Positions 6,301-13,037 of a stretch of DNA of 22,510 bases are shown piece by piece. The position numbers and the translations under genes are program-made. Each line of letters starts with the position of its first letter. Positions within the stretch are counted from its first letter, which is position 1. Origin of the DNA: a virus; IMG/VR virus record IMGVR_UViG_3300025450_000135, positions 1-22,510 of that record, one strand, 5' to 3'. The notes under the pieces are model-generated. The model did not search any database. It worked only from the letters and a program-made list of their open reading frames with translations, and was not told the DNA's origin.

Positions 6301-8165
6301 GTAGCGGCAATTATGTAACTGGCCTGCACGTTGCCAAACATGCTGGCAGCATTGCCGTAAATGTTGTTGGCGCCAGAAATATCACCACCAGATCCGTTAA
6401 CCAGGAGGTTTCCAGTGACGCTAGTACCATTTGGCGTGAACACCGCAATATTGGCCACGCCGCTCACATTCATAGTGATGTTGGCATTAGGACTAGGAAT
6501 AACTAGATTTGAAAGACCGTTTTGTAGAGTAGTAGCCGACACGCCAGTCAACAGACTGCCATTGCCAATAAAATAGTTGCCAGTACCTACTGTTATGTTG
6601 CCCACGGTGCTGACTGTGGTCGCCAAGACGTTGCCGGCTGTGACATTGCCGGCTGTGCTGACATTGCCAAAAATATTACCCAGTATGTTGCCGGCTACGA
6701 CGTTTCCAGTAGTAGTGACATTGCCCGCTACCACGTTGGCTGTGGCTGACAGGTTGCCAGATACTACAGTCTGTGTCACATTGATGTTGCCCACTACACT
6801 GAGTCCAGCAGGTGTAAAGGTTGATACAATACCAGCAGCACTGACCGCTACGGTCACGTTGCCTGAAGAAGAAGCTATGCTAACATTGGAGGTTCCATTG
6901 GCAATGGATGCCACTGTGACGCCTGTGAGCTGGCTGCCGTTACCGTAGACATATCCAGACGCACTGACGTTGCCAGCGGAGATATTGCCCAAGATGCTGG
7001 CCACATTGCCCAACAGGCTGTTGGTATACACGTTGCCTGTGGCACTGACATAACCAGTGACCAACTCGCCGCCTGAAGTGAACACAGCCACGTTGAAAGC
7101 GCCACCTACTGAAACTGTTATGTTGCCATTGAGTGAAGCATTTAAACTGCTGGTACCAGCACTGACTGGAAATCCAGCACTGACCGCTGTGACTCCGGTA
7201 AGCTGACTACCGTTACCAATAAAATAGTTACCAGAGCCTGCTGTAATGTTGCCAATGGTACTGACCGCTGTGGCCGTCAGCAAGGTGGTGTTGATGTTGC
7301 CGCCGGTGATGTTGCCTGCGGCGGTGATAGTAGTACCAAAAACTGTGGCCACATAGATATTGGACCAATACAAGTTTGTTGTACCCAGATTGACTGTGGA
7401 ATTGGCAGTGGGTCCAATACCAATATTGCTTTGCCACTGATTGGCACTGTTGTTGTACAGCCATGATACCAGCTGTATACCAGCATTGTTACCCAGATAT
7501 AAACCAGCGCCGTTGATGCCTGAGTAGGCTGCCTGATTGTTGGCCAGTTCTAAGTTTAGATCATTGGTGGTGATTACTGTGGCATTGCTGAATGTTACGC
7601 TGCCTTGTACACTCAAGTTGCCTTGTACAGTCAGATTGTTGCCCATGGTGACTGCACCGGTCAGAGTGGTGGTTCCAAATACACTGACATTGCCACCGGT
7701 CAAGACGTTGCCACCTGTGACTGTACCGGTAACGCTGATACCAGTTGGTGTAAATACTGCCACGTTGCCTACGCCACTGACTCCAACCGTGACGTTGCCA
7801 CCGGAGGTTCCTATGTTGACATTGGATGTACCGTTGCTGATGTTGGCGCTGCCTGATGTCACAATGCCGGTAAGCAAGGCACCATTGCCATAGATATAAC
7901 CGCCGGCAATGTTGCCAGCTGTTGAAATTGAGTTGCCAGCTACACTGGCTACTGTTACTATACCACCGGCACTGACAGTGCCTAGTGTCAAAAGATTACC
8001 ACCGTTGATATTGCCGGTGGTAGAAACTACTGAACCAATATGGCTGGCCGCGCTCACAATACCGGTAGTGACCACGTTTCCGCCGATCACGTTTCCTAAT
8101 ACTGTTACGTTAGCATTGATTGTAGCATTACCGTAGACTGTGGTATTGCTTAGTAGTTTGGCCAT
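3369..8165 (-). CDS. Giant GN-repeat tail fibre/adhesin-like protein (1598 aa)
   Basis: The protein is almost entirely built of short beta-forming repeats around 'SVSGNITAGN', with strong excess of Gly, Asn, Ser, Thr, Ala and Val. On reading I find only two lysines (Lys3 and one near the C-terminus), no arginine and no cysteine. It starts MAKLLSNTTVYGN. Two copies of a longer module containing DLNLELANN and a YW(S/N)NIYVAT segment lie near residues 165-280 and 935-1055. A second duplicated module with the GNGSQLTGV turn, SAGFPVSAG and GGELVTGYVS lies near 290-390 and 680-780. Arrays of 20-residue units (ANI.ANLFATTASVSGNIT) occupy about 779-916. A six-glycine run near residue 1500 precedes a distinct C-terminal domain (VLVGPIVIADGYNM). 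Repetition and length suggest a long trimeric fibre shaft that reaches the host surface, probably with a tip at the C-terminus. The ribosome site is weak (GGGA); a late-promoter-like box lies at 8185-8192. Confidence 0.88.
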   Translation of the reverse strand: MAKLLSNTTVYGNATINANVTVLGNVIGGNVVTTGIVSAASHIGSVVSTTGNINGGNLLTLGTVSAGGIVTVASVAGNSISTAGNIAGGYIYGNGALLTGIVTSGSANISNGTSNVNIGTSGGNVTVGVSGVGNVAVFTPTGISVTGTVTGGNVLTGGNVSVFGTTTLTGAVTMGNNLTVQGNLSVQGSVTFSNATVITTNDLNLELANNQAAYSGINGAGLYLGNNAGIQLVSWLYNNSANQWQSNIGIGPTANSTVNLGTTNLYWSNIYVATVFGTTITAAGNITGGNINTTLLTATAVSTIGNITAGSGNYFIGNGSQLTGVTAVSAGFPVSAGTSSLNASLNGNITVSVGGAFNVAVFTSGGELVTGYVSATGNVYTNSLLGNVASILGNISAGNVSASGYVYGNGSQLTGVTVASIANGTSNVSIASSSGNVTVAVSAAGIVSTFTPAGLSVVGNINVTQTVVSGNLSATANVVAGNVTTTGNVVAGNILGNIFGNVSTAGNVTAGNVLATTVSTVGNITVGTGNYFIGNGSLLTGVSATTLQNGLSNLVIPSPNANITMNVSGVANIAVFTPNGTSVTGNLLVNGSGGDISGANNIYGNAASMFGNVQASYIIAATAVYSSASMSATANITAGNMVALGGFYGVVASASGNITAGNIIDNGFLSVTGNATTGNLNTTLVTATLVSTIGNITAGSGNYFIGNGSQLTGVAAVSAGFPVSAGTSSLTASLNGNISVAIGGTPNIAVFTAGGELVTGYVSASGNVYANSLLGNVVSILGNVTAANINANLFATAASVSGNITSANIIANLFATTASVSGNIIAGNVNSNVYGVTVSASGNLYGVSHLGTTVSVSGNITSANINANLFGTTASVSGNITSANIIANLFATTASVSANISGGNLSLTGTSQAPSYSASGNITAGNIATGGGLSVAGSTTLNGNVIMAANVAIQGNLTVVGNVTFSNATVITTNDLNLELANNQTTQAGINGAGLYLGNSAGTPVVTWTFSSGNTQWQSNVGIGPTSNSAFNLGTASYYWNNIYVATVIGTTVSVVGNITSGNLSTGNIAGGNLAITGVANAVSHIGSVVSVTGNVSGANLNGNLYATTASVSGNITAGNVTASGNITAANINANLFATTASVSANILAGNVSVGSNVTVTNTISAASYIGSVVSVTGNITSANINANLYATTASVSGNITAGNVNSNVYGVTVSASGNLYGVSVLATTISAGGNITATGNIGAGQYLLGNIWYATGYDDNYIFNGTSNIAIPTSGGNATANIGGTANVMVLASTGQYITGLLSVTGNVTAGNLSLAGNSQAPSYSASGNITAGNLITSGNVSVGGNVSIGGNITSQLNVTGNIAVSNITASGTVTVTGNVFGGNILTPGTVSAASHIGSVISVTGNITSANINANLFGTTASVSANISGGNLSLTGTSQAPSHIGSVISVTGNITGGNVSVAGQIIVASAPGNVISTTGNISVSYLYGNGAYITGITGGGGGGVSNGATNISVPVASGNITFNIGGYSNTAVMSGGTITYQGGFATPKALGSGSAGNVSIGGNVNAVLVGPIVIADGYNMNVTTGSTAYVYGALLNN
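3799..3841. repeat. 43-bp exact direct repeat, copy 1
   Basis: The 43 bases at 3799-3841 recur exactly at 3940-3982. The spacing is 141 bases (47 codons), so frame is kept. Both copies encode a VTGNI-type unit followed by SHIGSVIS in the 1598-aa fibre. Confidence 0.9.
3940..3982. repeat. 43-bp exact direct repeat, copy 2
   Basis: Exact partner of 3799-3841. The absence of synonymous changes, unusual for this gene where most repeats differ at third positions, suggests a recent duplication or gene conversion. Confidence 0.9.
5000..5360. repeat. Segmental duplication A (C-terminal-side copy) in the 1598-aa gene
   Basis: This stretch encodes the DLNLELANN/YWNNIYVAT module and matches 7320-7680 with a constant offset of about 2319 bases (773 codons), checked at the conserved 'atcattggt' block (5241 and 7560). 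The copies differ at many synonymous and some amino-acid positions. Boundaries are approximate. Confidence 0.75.
5420..5830. repeat. Array of 60-bp (20-residue) units in the 1598-aa gene
   Basis: The block 'gatattggc' begins at 5511, 5571, 5739 and 5799, giving 60-base steps within each pair. Each unit encodes roughly ANINANLFATTASVSGNITS. A 32-base exact repeat within the array lies at 5503-5534 and 5731-5762 (228 bases apart, 76 codons). Diverged relatives of the unit lie near 3840-3990 and 4540-4930. Confidence 0.8.
5830..6125. repeat. Segmental duplication B (C-terminal-side copy) in the 1598-aa gene
   Basis: Encodes the GNGSQLTGV, SAGFPVSAG and GGELVTGYVS module and matches about 7000-7290 at a constant offset of 1167 bases (389 codons). 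The offset was checked at 5841/7008 and 5980/7147. A block of about 26 bases around the 'ggtacc' is identical in the two copies. Confidence 0.8.
7000..7290. repeat. Segmental duplication B (N-terminal-side copy)
   Basis: Partner of 5830-6125. Protein-level identity is high and many differences are synonymous, which points to selection on the protein after duplication. Confidence 0.8.
7320..7680. repeat. Segmental duplication A (N-terminal-side copy)
   Basis: Partner of 5000-5360 in the same gene, about residues 162-282. Because duplications A and B have different offsets (2319 and 1167 bases), they were not copied in one event. Confidence 0.75.
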
Positions 8166-8184
8166 ATTCTATTTTCCCAATGTT

Positions 8185-8192
8185 GTATTTAT
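8185..8192 (-). promoter_or_regulatory. T4-late-like promoter box (ATAAATAC) upstream of the 1598-aa gene
   Basis: The minus strand reads CATAAATAC, matching seven of the eight TATAAATA positions. It lies about 20 bases before the ATG at 8165 and just after the TGA of the 74-aa gene. Of the boxes in this window it is the best match to the T4 late consensus. Confidence 0.5.
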
Positions 8193-8196
8193 GGGA

Positions 8197-8421
8197 TCAA
8201 GATATGCCTGTATATTCGTCGAATATCCCTGAGACCTGCATGGTACCATTGGCGCAAATCCGCATGGGAATTGCTCCACCGTTATTAGTGACTTCGTCAA
8301 ACAGGCCGCTGTAAACAGCAGTATTGGCGATTTTTGAGCTACTGTAGGTGACTTCATCTAATTGGTTCGAGTTGTTTATCAACAGATTTCCAGTATTGAA
8401 AAGTCTGGCTGCTAAAGGCAT
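8197..8421 (-). CDS. Small fibre-associated protein, LamG-less paralogue of the 289-aa protein
   Basis: A 74-aa protein matching both ends of the 289-aa gene upstream. Its N-terminus (LAARL..TG.L..N, then TAVYSGLFDEV) lines up with LATRL..DG.L..N and TAVYAGQFDEV there. Its C-terminus TMQVSGIFDEYTGIS lines up with TLQVSGYFDEETGIS. The LamG domain between is missing, leaving a short linker. AAGGA lies about nine bases before the ATG at 8421, and the gene starts 15 bases after the 783-aa gene. An overlapping open frame at 8169-8357 is rejected because it lacks this homology. Function is unknown. Its place directly before a MAKLLS-type giant fibre, like its paralogue, suggests it is an accessory or adaptor for that fibre. 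Confidence 0.8.
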   Translation of the reverse strand: MPLAARLFNTGNLLINNSNQLDEVTYSSSKIANTAVYSGLFDEVTNNGGAIPMRICANGTMQVSGIFDEYTGIS

Positions 8422-8436
8422 GTGTCTGTTTCCTTA

Positions 8437-10788
8437 TCAATTGAACGTAAAGTCAATACTCTGTAAGCTGGTATTGTAGGTCATATGAGCTCCTGTGCCT
8501 GCGGCACCAACGCCGTTGGCCAGGTTCAAGTAGGCGTTAGCTGTAATATTACCCGTGGCACTTATATTGCCTGTTACGTTTTGACCAGTTGGAGTAAATA
8601 CCGCCACGTTGCCAACACCACTTACTGCTACAGTTACGTTGGCACCAGCAGCACTGATTGTTACATTTGAAGTGCCATTGTTGATGTTGGATACTGATGT
8701 TATAACACCGGTCAATAAGGCACCATTACCGTAGAAGTAACCAGCGGCCACGTTGCCGGCAGTTGAAATACTGTTACCGGTAACACTTGCTACTGTTACT
8801 ACTCCACCTGCACTGATTTGTCCACCAGTGGCAATATTACCGCCGGTGATGTTGCCTGATGCAGCAACGGTACCTGCAACGCTGACACCTGTGGGTGTAA
8901 ACACTGCCACGTTGGCCACAGCACTGACTGTGACTGCAATATTGCTGTTGAGTGAGGCAGTTATGTTGGAAGAGCCAGCAGTTACCGGGAAACCAGCACT
9001 GGTAGCTGTGACACCTGTAAGTCCGCTACCGTTACCAAAGAAGTAGCCACCAGCCACGTTACCGGCTGTGCTGATAACATTACCAGCAGCACTGACTACT
9101 AAAATATTTCCAGAAGCACTGATATTGCCTGTGGCAACGTTGCCTGTTGTGATATTGCCAGTGATACTGATCACATTGCCCAGTAAACTATTTCCGTACA
9201 GATTGCCACTGGCACTGATTAAGGTACCAATGTGGCTTGTGCCATACACGGTACCACTGGCACTGACTGTGACGCCATACAGGTTACTGTTGACGTTGCC
9301 TGCTGAAATATTACCGCTGGCAGTGATCGTTGCCGCAGTAACCGCGCCGGTTACACTTAGGCTTGTACCCGTGGCTGCACCAATGTTTGGTGTTGTTAAG
9401 GTGGCACCGGCTGGAATGTACAGCTGATTGGTACCGTTGAGACTGATTGTGGCTCCGTCATAGTTGACGTTAAACTGTGTTCCAACTAGGCTTAATCCAT
9501 TGCCTGCTGTGTAGGTACCTGCACCAGAGAACTGGGTCCAGGTGATCGATGTGGTACCCATGGTACCACCTTCGTTGGAAGTACATACCCAGCCCGTATC
9601 GGCATTGGTTGGTCCGTCTTCAACAAAGGTGAATGCGTTTGGAACTTCGGTCCATTGGTCCATGTCAGTGGCACGAGTTATGACCCAGGCTGCTGTGCCA
9701 CTACCAACTGTGGTCACTGTGTAGATGCCGTTGAAGGCAGCCGACTGTGTGGTGTTGTTGACGTATGTGCCAACTTCATTTTTAACCAGAATACGTTGAC
9801 CAACTGATGGAGTTTGGCCATCAATTGATAAGGCTCTGTTGGTGGATGCTGTCAAGGTGGCACCAACGCCAGAAGTACCATTGTCATAGGTATAGCCGCC
9901 ACCAGCGAAAAGATTTCCAGTGGTCGCATAAACTACAGAAGCCTTAGGATCAAGACCCTGTGCCACTGTGTCAACATAGTTTTTAGTGGCAGCGTCTTGT
10001 GCAGCAACCGGATCGGCCAAACTGTTGATGTAACGGCTGTTTAAACTTACGTTGGCAGTGGGATTTAAACTGATTGTGGCGGCATTGATAGTGAGTGTGT
10101 CGCCTGTATTGATGGTATAAATGCCGTTTGTTTTGACATTACCGCCGGTGATATTGCCAGTGATGTTGGCTGTGTCTCCATATACACTACCTGAAGCACT
10201 GACTGTTACCCCATACAGGTTACTGTTGACATTACCTGCTGTGATATTACCAGTAATGTTGGCTGTGGCTCCATACACACTACCTGATGCGCTTACAGTA
10301 GTACCAAATATGTTTGAGTTGACGTTACCAGCAACAATATTACCAGTGACCGTCACTGTACCGGTTACGCTGATACCAGTGGGTGTTGCTACAAGAATAT
10401 TGCCTACTGTACTAACACCTATAGTTACGTTAGCATTAGCAGTACTAATAGTTACATTGGACTGTCCGTTGACGATGTTTGGCTGTGGTCCAACATCAAT
10501 ACCGGTCAATAGAGCTCCGTTACCAAACAGGTAACCAGCTGCAATATTGCCTGCGGTTGAAATTGAGTTGCCAGTTGTGCTGGCTACAGTTACTAGTCCG
10601 CTTACACTAAGATTTCCAGCATAAATGTTGCCAGTACCTGAAACTATTCCAGTATCAAACAGCACATTGCCTGCGGTAACATTACCAGCGGTACTGACGT
10701 TGCCTGCTAGGACATTACCTGCCGCACTGACATAAGTCTGTATGTTTATGTTACCGTATACCGATGTTCCTGATAGCAGCTTTGCCAT
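8437..10788 (-). CDS. GN-repeat tail fibre protein (783 aa)
   Basis: A second long fibre that starts MAKLLSGTSVYGN, closely like the 1598-aa protein. Residues 1-240 are GN repeats with GNGALLTGI near 95. At about 255-440 is a globular-looking module: DPVAAQDAATKNYVD near 257-271, GVGATLTAS, then RILVKNE, AFNGIYTVTTV and ADTGWVC. This module recurs in the 1460-aa and, in part, the 427-aa proteins. GN repeats resume to about residue 740. The C-terminus ends GTGAHMTYN..LQSIDFTF, a type of ending I recall from other aquatic phage structural proteins. It is probably a trimeric fibre shaft. AAGGA sits nine bases before the ATG. The start lies 12 bases after the LamG gene and the stop 15 bases before the 74-aa gene, in one transcription unit. 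Confidence 0.87.
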   Translation of the reverse strand: MAKLLSGTSVYGNINIQTYVSAAGNVLAGNVSTAGNVTAGNVLFDTGIVSGTGNIYAGNLSVSGLVTVASTTGNSISTAGNIAAGYLFGNGALLTGIDVGPQPNIVNGQSNVTISTANANVTIGVSTVGNILVATPTGISVTGTVTVTGNIVAGNVNSNIFGTTVSASGSVYGATANITGNITAGNVNSNLYGVTVSASGSVYGDTANITGNITGGNVKTNGIYTINTGDTLTINAATISLNPTANVSLNSRYINSLADPVAAQDAATKNYVDTVAQGLDPKASVVYATTGNLFAGGGYTYDNGTSGVGATLTASTNRALSIDGQTPSVGQRILVKNEVGTYVNNTTQSAAFNGIYTVTTVGSGTAAWVITRATDMDQWTEVPNAFTFVEDGPTNADTGWVCTSNEGGTMGTTSITWTQFSGAGTYTAGNGLSLVGTQFNVNYDGATISLNGTNQLYIPAGATLTTPNIGAATGTSLSVTGAVTAATITASGNISAGNVNSNLYGVTVSASGTVYGTSHIGTLISASGNLYGNSLLGNVISITGNITTGNVATGNISASGNILVVSAAGNVISTAGNVAGGYFFGNGSGLTGVTATSAGFPVTAGSSNITASLNSNIAVTVSAVANVAVFTPTGVSVAGTVAASGNITGGNIATGGQISAGGVVTVASVTGNSISTAGNVAAGYFYGNGALLTGVITSVSNINNGTSNVTISAAGANVTVAVSGVGNVAVFTPTGQNVTGNISATGNITANAYLNLANGVGAAGTGAHMTYNTSLQSIDFTFN

Positions 10789-10800
10789 TTTTTATTGTCC

Positions 10801-11670
10801 TTAGCTAATGCCTGTTTCTTCATCAAAATACCCAGAAACCTGTAAAGTTCCTGAGTTGATTTGTCTTTGCACTGTATTTAGCGTGAACGGTTTAGAACTG
10901 CTTGCGCCCAGGTTTCCTTGGCTTTGTGCTCGGAATCCATTGGGGCTGGTGTCAGTAAAAAGTCCGCCGTTGTTGGGCATACACAACAGGAGCTGTGTGT
11001 TGGTCACAGAAACCAAAGGTGCATAGGGTGGAGTAAAATTCTGTGTGTAAAAGGTCGATCCCACAATTACTCGTAGGTTACTCATGAAACTGCTTCCACC
11101 TGCATTGCCAGGGCCGTTGTTGTCGTAAAATCCGTTAACAGTCCATTGAGTTGCTGTACTGACCGCAGATGAGTAGGTCGCAGTTCCATCCAGCACACCA
11201 TTGACATACACTTGTCTAACACCAGAAATATTGCATGACACAGCCACGTGGTACCAGGCATTGGCTACATAAGTGCCTGTGGTGGTTATACTTACAGGAT
11301 AAGAAGTACCGTTGCCTTGACGTAATCTAAACTGATTGGCTGTACCTAATCCCCAGTCTAGCGCAAAACTCTGTCCATATTCGGTGCCATCGCCTATGCT
11401 GAATACAGCACCGGCTGTTTCAGGATAAATCCAGGTTTCAAAGGTCCAGGCTGTGCCCGGTGCACTGATATTGAATATACCACTGAGTCCAAAAAGATAG
11501 TTGCCGGTGCCGCTAAAGCTGATGGATCCTGCGGCCAAGAAAACTTCATCAAACTGTCCTGCATACACAGCGGTGGGTGTAACGCTGACCCAGGTCTTGG
11601 TGATTTCGTCATAGTAACCGTTGGTGTAGAGTATGCCGTCGGGTGTGAGTCTAGTGGCCAGTGTAGTCAT
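10801..11670 (-). CDS. LamG/concanavalin A-like lectin domain fibre protein
   Basis: A 289-aa protein with a short N-terminal tag (about 1-50, with two '(Y/F)DE' motifs), a laminin-G-3/concanavalin A-like domain at about 50-265, and a short C-terminal tag ending QVSGYFDEETGIS. The lectin-like domain shows WTFETWIYP near 74, a DWGLG strand, AWYHVAVSC near 142, VNGVLDG near 157, SNLRVIVG near 193, and a LLLCMPNNG.F.D.S end. These are typical of the jelly-roll strands of this fold. Such domains bind glycans in other systems, so a host-surface or fibre-assembly role is plausible; the ligand is unknown. It starts six bases after the 427-aa gene, with only a weak AGG ribosome site, so coupling is likely. 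Confidence 0.85.
   Translation of the reverse strand: MTTLATRLTPDGILYTNGYYDEITKTWVSVTPTAVYAGQFDEVFLAAGSISFSGTGNYLFGLSGIFNISAPGTAWTFETWIYPETAGAVFSIGDGTEYGQSFALDWGLGTANQFRLRQGNGTSYPVSITTTGTYVANAWYHVAVSCNISGVRQVYVNGVLDGTATYSSAVSTATQWTVNGFYDNNGPGNAGGSSFMSNLRVIVGSTFYTQNFTPPYAPLVSVTNTQLLLCMPNNGGLFTDTSPNGFRAQSQGNLGASSSKPFTLNTVQRQINSGTLQVSGYFDEETGIS
10874..10881 (-). promoter_or_regulatory. Possible internal late-promoter-like box (CTAAATAC) inside the LamG gene
   Basis: The minus strand reads GCTAAATACAG, the same octamer as the boxes at 3365 and 12979, about 85 bases upstream of the 783-aa gene start. It falls inside coding sequence, where it encodes TLNT, so chance is a real alternative. Confidence 0.25.
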
Positions 11671-11675
11671 AATAC

Positions 11676-12959
11676 CTATACAAATATCGTATCTAAACTT
11701 CCAGAACTGGCATTGTATAATTGATATACTGCTGTCGCTCCGTTGTTACTCCAATTCACAGAGTTGTTGGCTATAAGATTGTTGCCATAGATATTTCCGC
11801 TGACACTTATCCTGCTGGCAAGTATGTTTCCAGCAGTTGAAATATTGCCAGTGGTGCTGATTGAAACGCTATTGCCACTCTGCAAGAACTGATACACATT
11901 GGCGTTGCCGTAGGCACCGGTGATATTGCCAGCATTGATGTTGCTGAGATAACTGCCATCGCCAACAAAATAACTGGCCACTGCATTGCCGGCCAGGCTG
12001 ATGTTGTTGGCTGAAATATTGCCACTGGTGCCTTGCTGTGTGGTTATCACATTGCCGTTGAACAGTAGATTGCCACCATTGACACTGAGATTTCCACCAC
12101 CTATCTGTAGAGAATTGCCCGATAACCAAAGTTCATACCAGGTATTGGTAGCATTGCCTAGACTATAAACTGCGTTGCCAGCTGGAATTATATTGCCAGC
12201 CCAGCCCGATTCGGCATAGGCCGTCACATTGGCATTGGCATAGTTGCTGACACCGGTCAAGGTGCTACCATTACCGTAGATGTAGTTGCCGTAGATATTG
12301 CCTACAGCAGTGACATAGCCACCGGTGATGAGATTGCCACCTATGATGTTGCCTACAGCACTGACACCTTGATCAAAACTTATGTTGCCAGTGATGTTGC
12401 CCGACACACTGATGTTGCCAGCATAGATATTACCAGACGTTGATGTGATGCCAGAAACATATACACCAGTGGGCGATACAGTAAGCACGTTGGCCACACC
12501 TGATGAACTGACAGTGACATTGGCGTTGCCGGCCACTACCACATTGGATGATCCAGCACTGATTGAGTTGGCCAGGTAGTTTTGTGTGAATACCAGACCG
12601 GTAGTGCCAATCACGATTGGATTGTCGGTGATCAACTTCCACTGTGTGTCGGCGTAGATCTGGCCTTCAGTGACCATTATGATCATGCCGGCTTCTATTT
12701 CTCCGGTGGCATTAGCGTCACTTGTGCGCACCCAGGTACCGTTTGATCCGGTGCCCAGCGTATAAACATCGTAAATGCCGTTCTGGCTGGCAGTGACTTG
12801 TCCCGTAACTAAAACACGATCACCAATGGTAAGATTGACTCCGTCCACGTTGTTGGGTGCGCCGCCTGACAAGGTGACGTTGGTGATAGTAACTACTCTA
12901 GTGGCCTGTTTATAGTCTAGATTGTATATCTGTTCGGCGCGGGGTCTAGTAAGTGCCAT
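11676..12959 (-). CDS. Tail fibre protein with N-terminal GDRVLV module and GN repeats (427 aa)
   Basis: Residues 1-130 form a non-repetitive module (NVDGVNLTIGDRVLVTGQ near 38-55, NGIYDVYTLG near 60, TWVR near 75, ADTQWKLIT near 103, GTTGLVFTQNYLAN near 118-131). I recall this module at the start of many phage tail fibres. The rest is GN repeats with GNGSTLTGV near 240 and SVNGGNLLFNGN near 297. The C-terminus ends GATAVYQLYNASSGSLDTIFV. The N-terminal module may attach the fibre to the baseplate or to another fibre segment; this is an inference. A late-promoter-like box (12979-12986) and the terminator at 12991-13020 lie just upstream, so this gene probably opens a transcription unit running through the LamG and 783-aa genes. 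Confidence 0.87.
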   Translation of the reverse strand: MALTRPRAEQIYNLDYKQATRVVTITNVTLSGGAPNNVDGVNLTIGDRVLVTGQVTASQNGIYDVYTLGTGSNGTWVRTSDANATGEIEAGMIIMVTEGQIYADTQWKLITDNPIVIGTTGLVFTQNYLANSISAGSSNVVVAGNANVTVSSSGVANVLTVSPTGVYVSGITSTSGNIYAGNISVSGNITGNISFDQGVSAVGNIIGGNLITGGYVTAVGNIYGNYIYGNGSTLTGVSNYANANVTAYAESGWAGNIIPAGNAVYSLGNATNTWYELWLSGNSLQIGGGNLSVNGGNLLFNGNVITTQQGTSGNISANNISLAGNAVASYFVGDGSYLSNINAGNITGAYGNANVYQFLQSGNSVSISTTGNISTAGNILASRISVSGNIYGNNLIANNSVNWSNNGATAVYQLYNASSGSLDTIFV

Positions 12960-12978
12960 AATTTATCCGGTTATGCTA

Positions 12979-12986
12979 GTATTTAG
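12979..12986 (-). promoter_or_regulatory. T4-late-like promoter box (CTAAATAC) upstream of the 427-aa gene
   Basis: The minus strand reads GCTAAATACTAG about 19 bases before the ATG at 12959, the spacing expected for a late promoter with a short leader. It lies five bases downstream of the hairpin at 12991-13020, so the unit ends and restarts within 45 bases. Confidence 0.5.
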
Positions 12987-12990
12987 CCAA

Positions 12991-13020
12991 AAAAATAGAA
13001 CTCCTAGGAGTTCTATTTTT
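12991..13020 (-). terminator. Perfect hairpin terminator after the 1460-aa gene
   Basis: The 30 bases form a perfect inverted repeat: AAAAATAGAACTCC paired with GGAGTTCTATTTTT around a central TA. A stem with a CTAG loop followed by a T-run is the form of a Rho-independent terminator. It begins 17 bases after the stop of the 1460-aa gene (13038). Because it is symmetrical, it could act on either strand, but only minus-strand transcripts are expected here. Confidence 0.85.
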
Positions 13021-13037
13021 CCTGCAGTTGCCTGCTG

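Noticed and set aside
8169-8357. A minus-strand 62-codon frame overlapping the 74-aa gene
   Set aside because: The 74-aa frame has a good ribosome site and shares both ends with the 289-aa protein; this alternative has neither.
3853-10534. Many long open frames on the plus strand within the giant fibre genes, some over 100 codons (for example 6577-6948, 7537-7893 and 10121-10534), with repeated MLP/TLP-type peptides
   Set aside because: They are the reverse complement of GN repeats: the codons used for Gly-Asn, Val, Ser and Thr make few stops on the other strand. Their peptides are repetitive, have no ribosome sites and simply mirror the real repeats.
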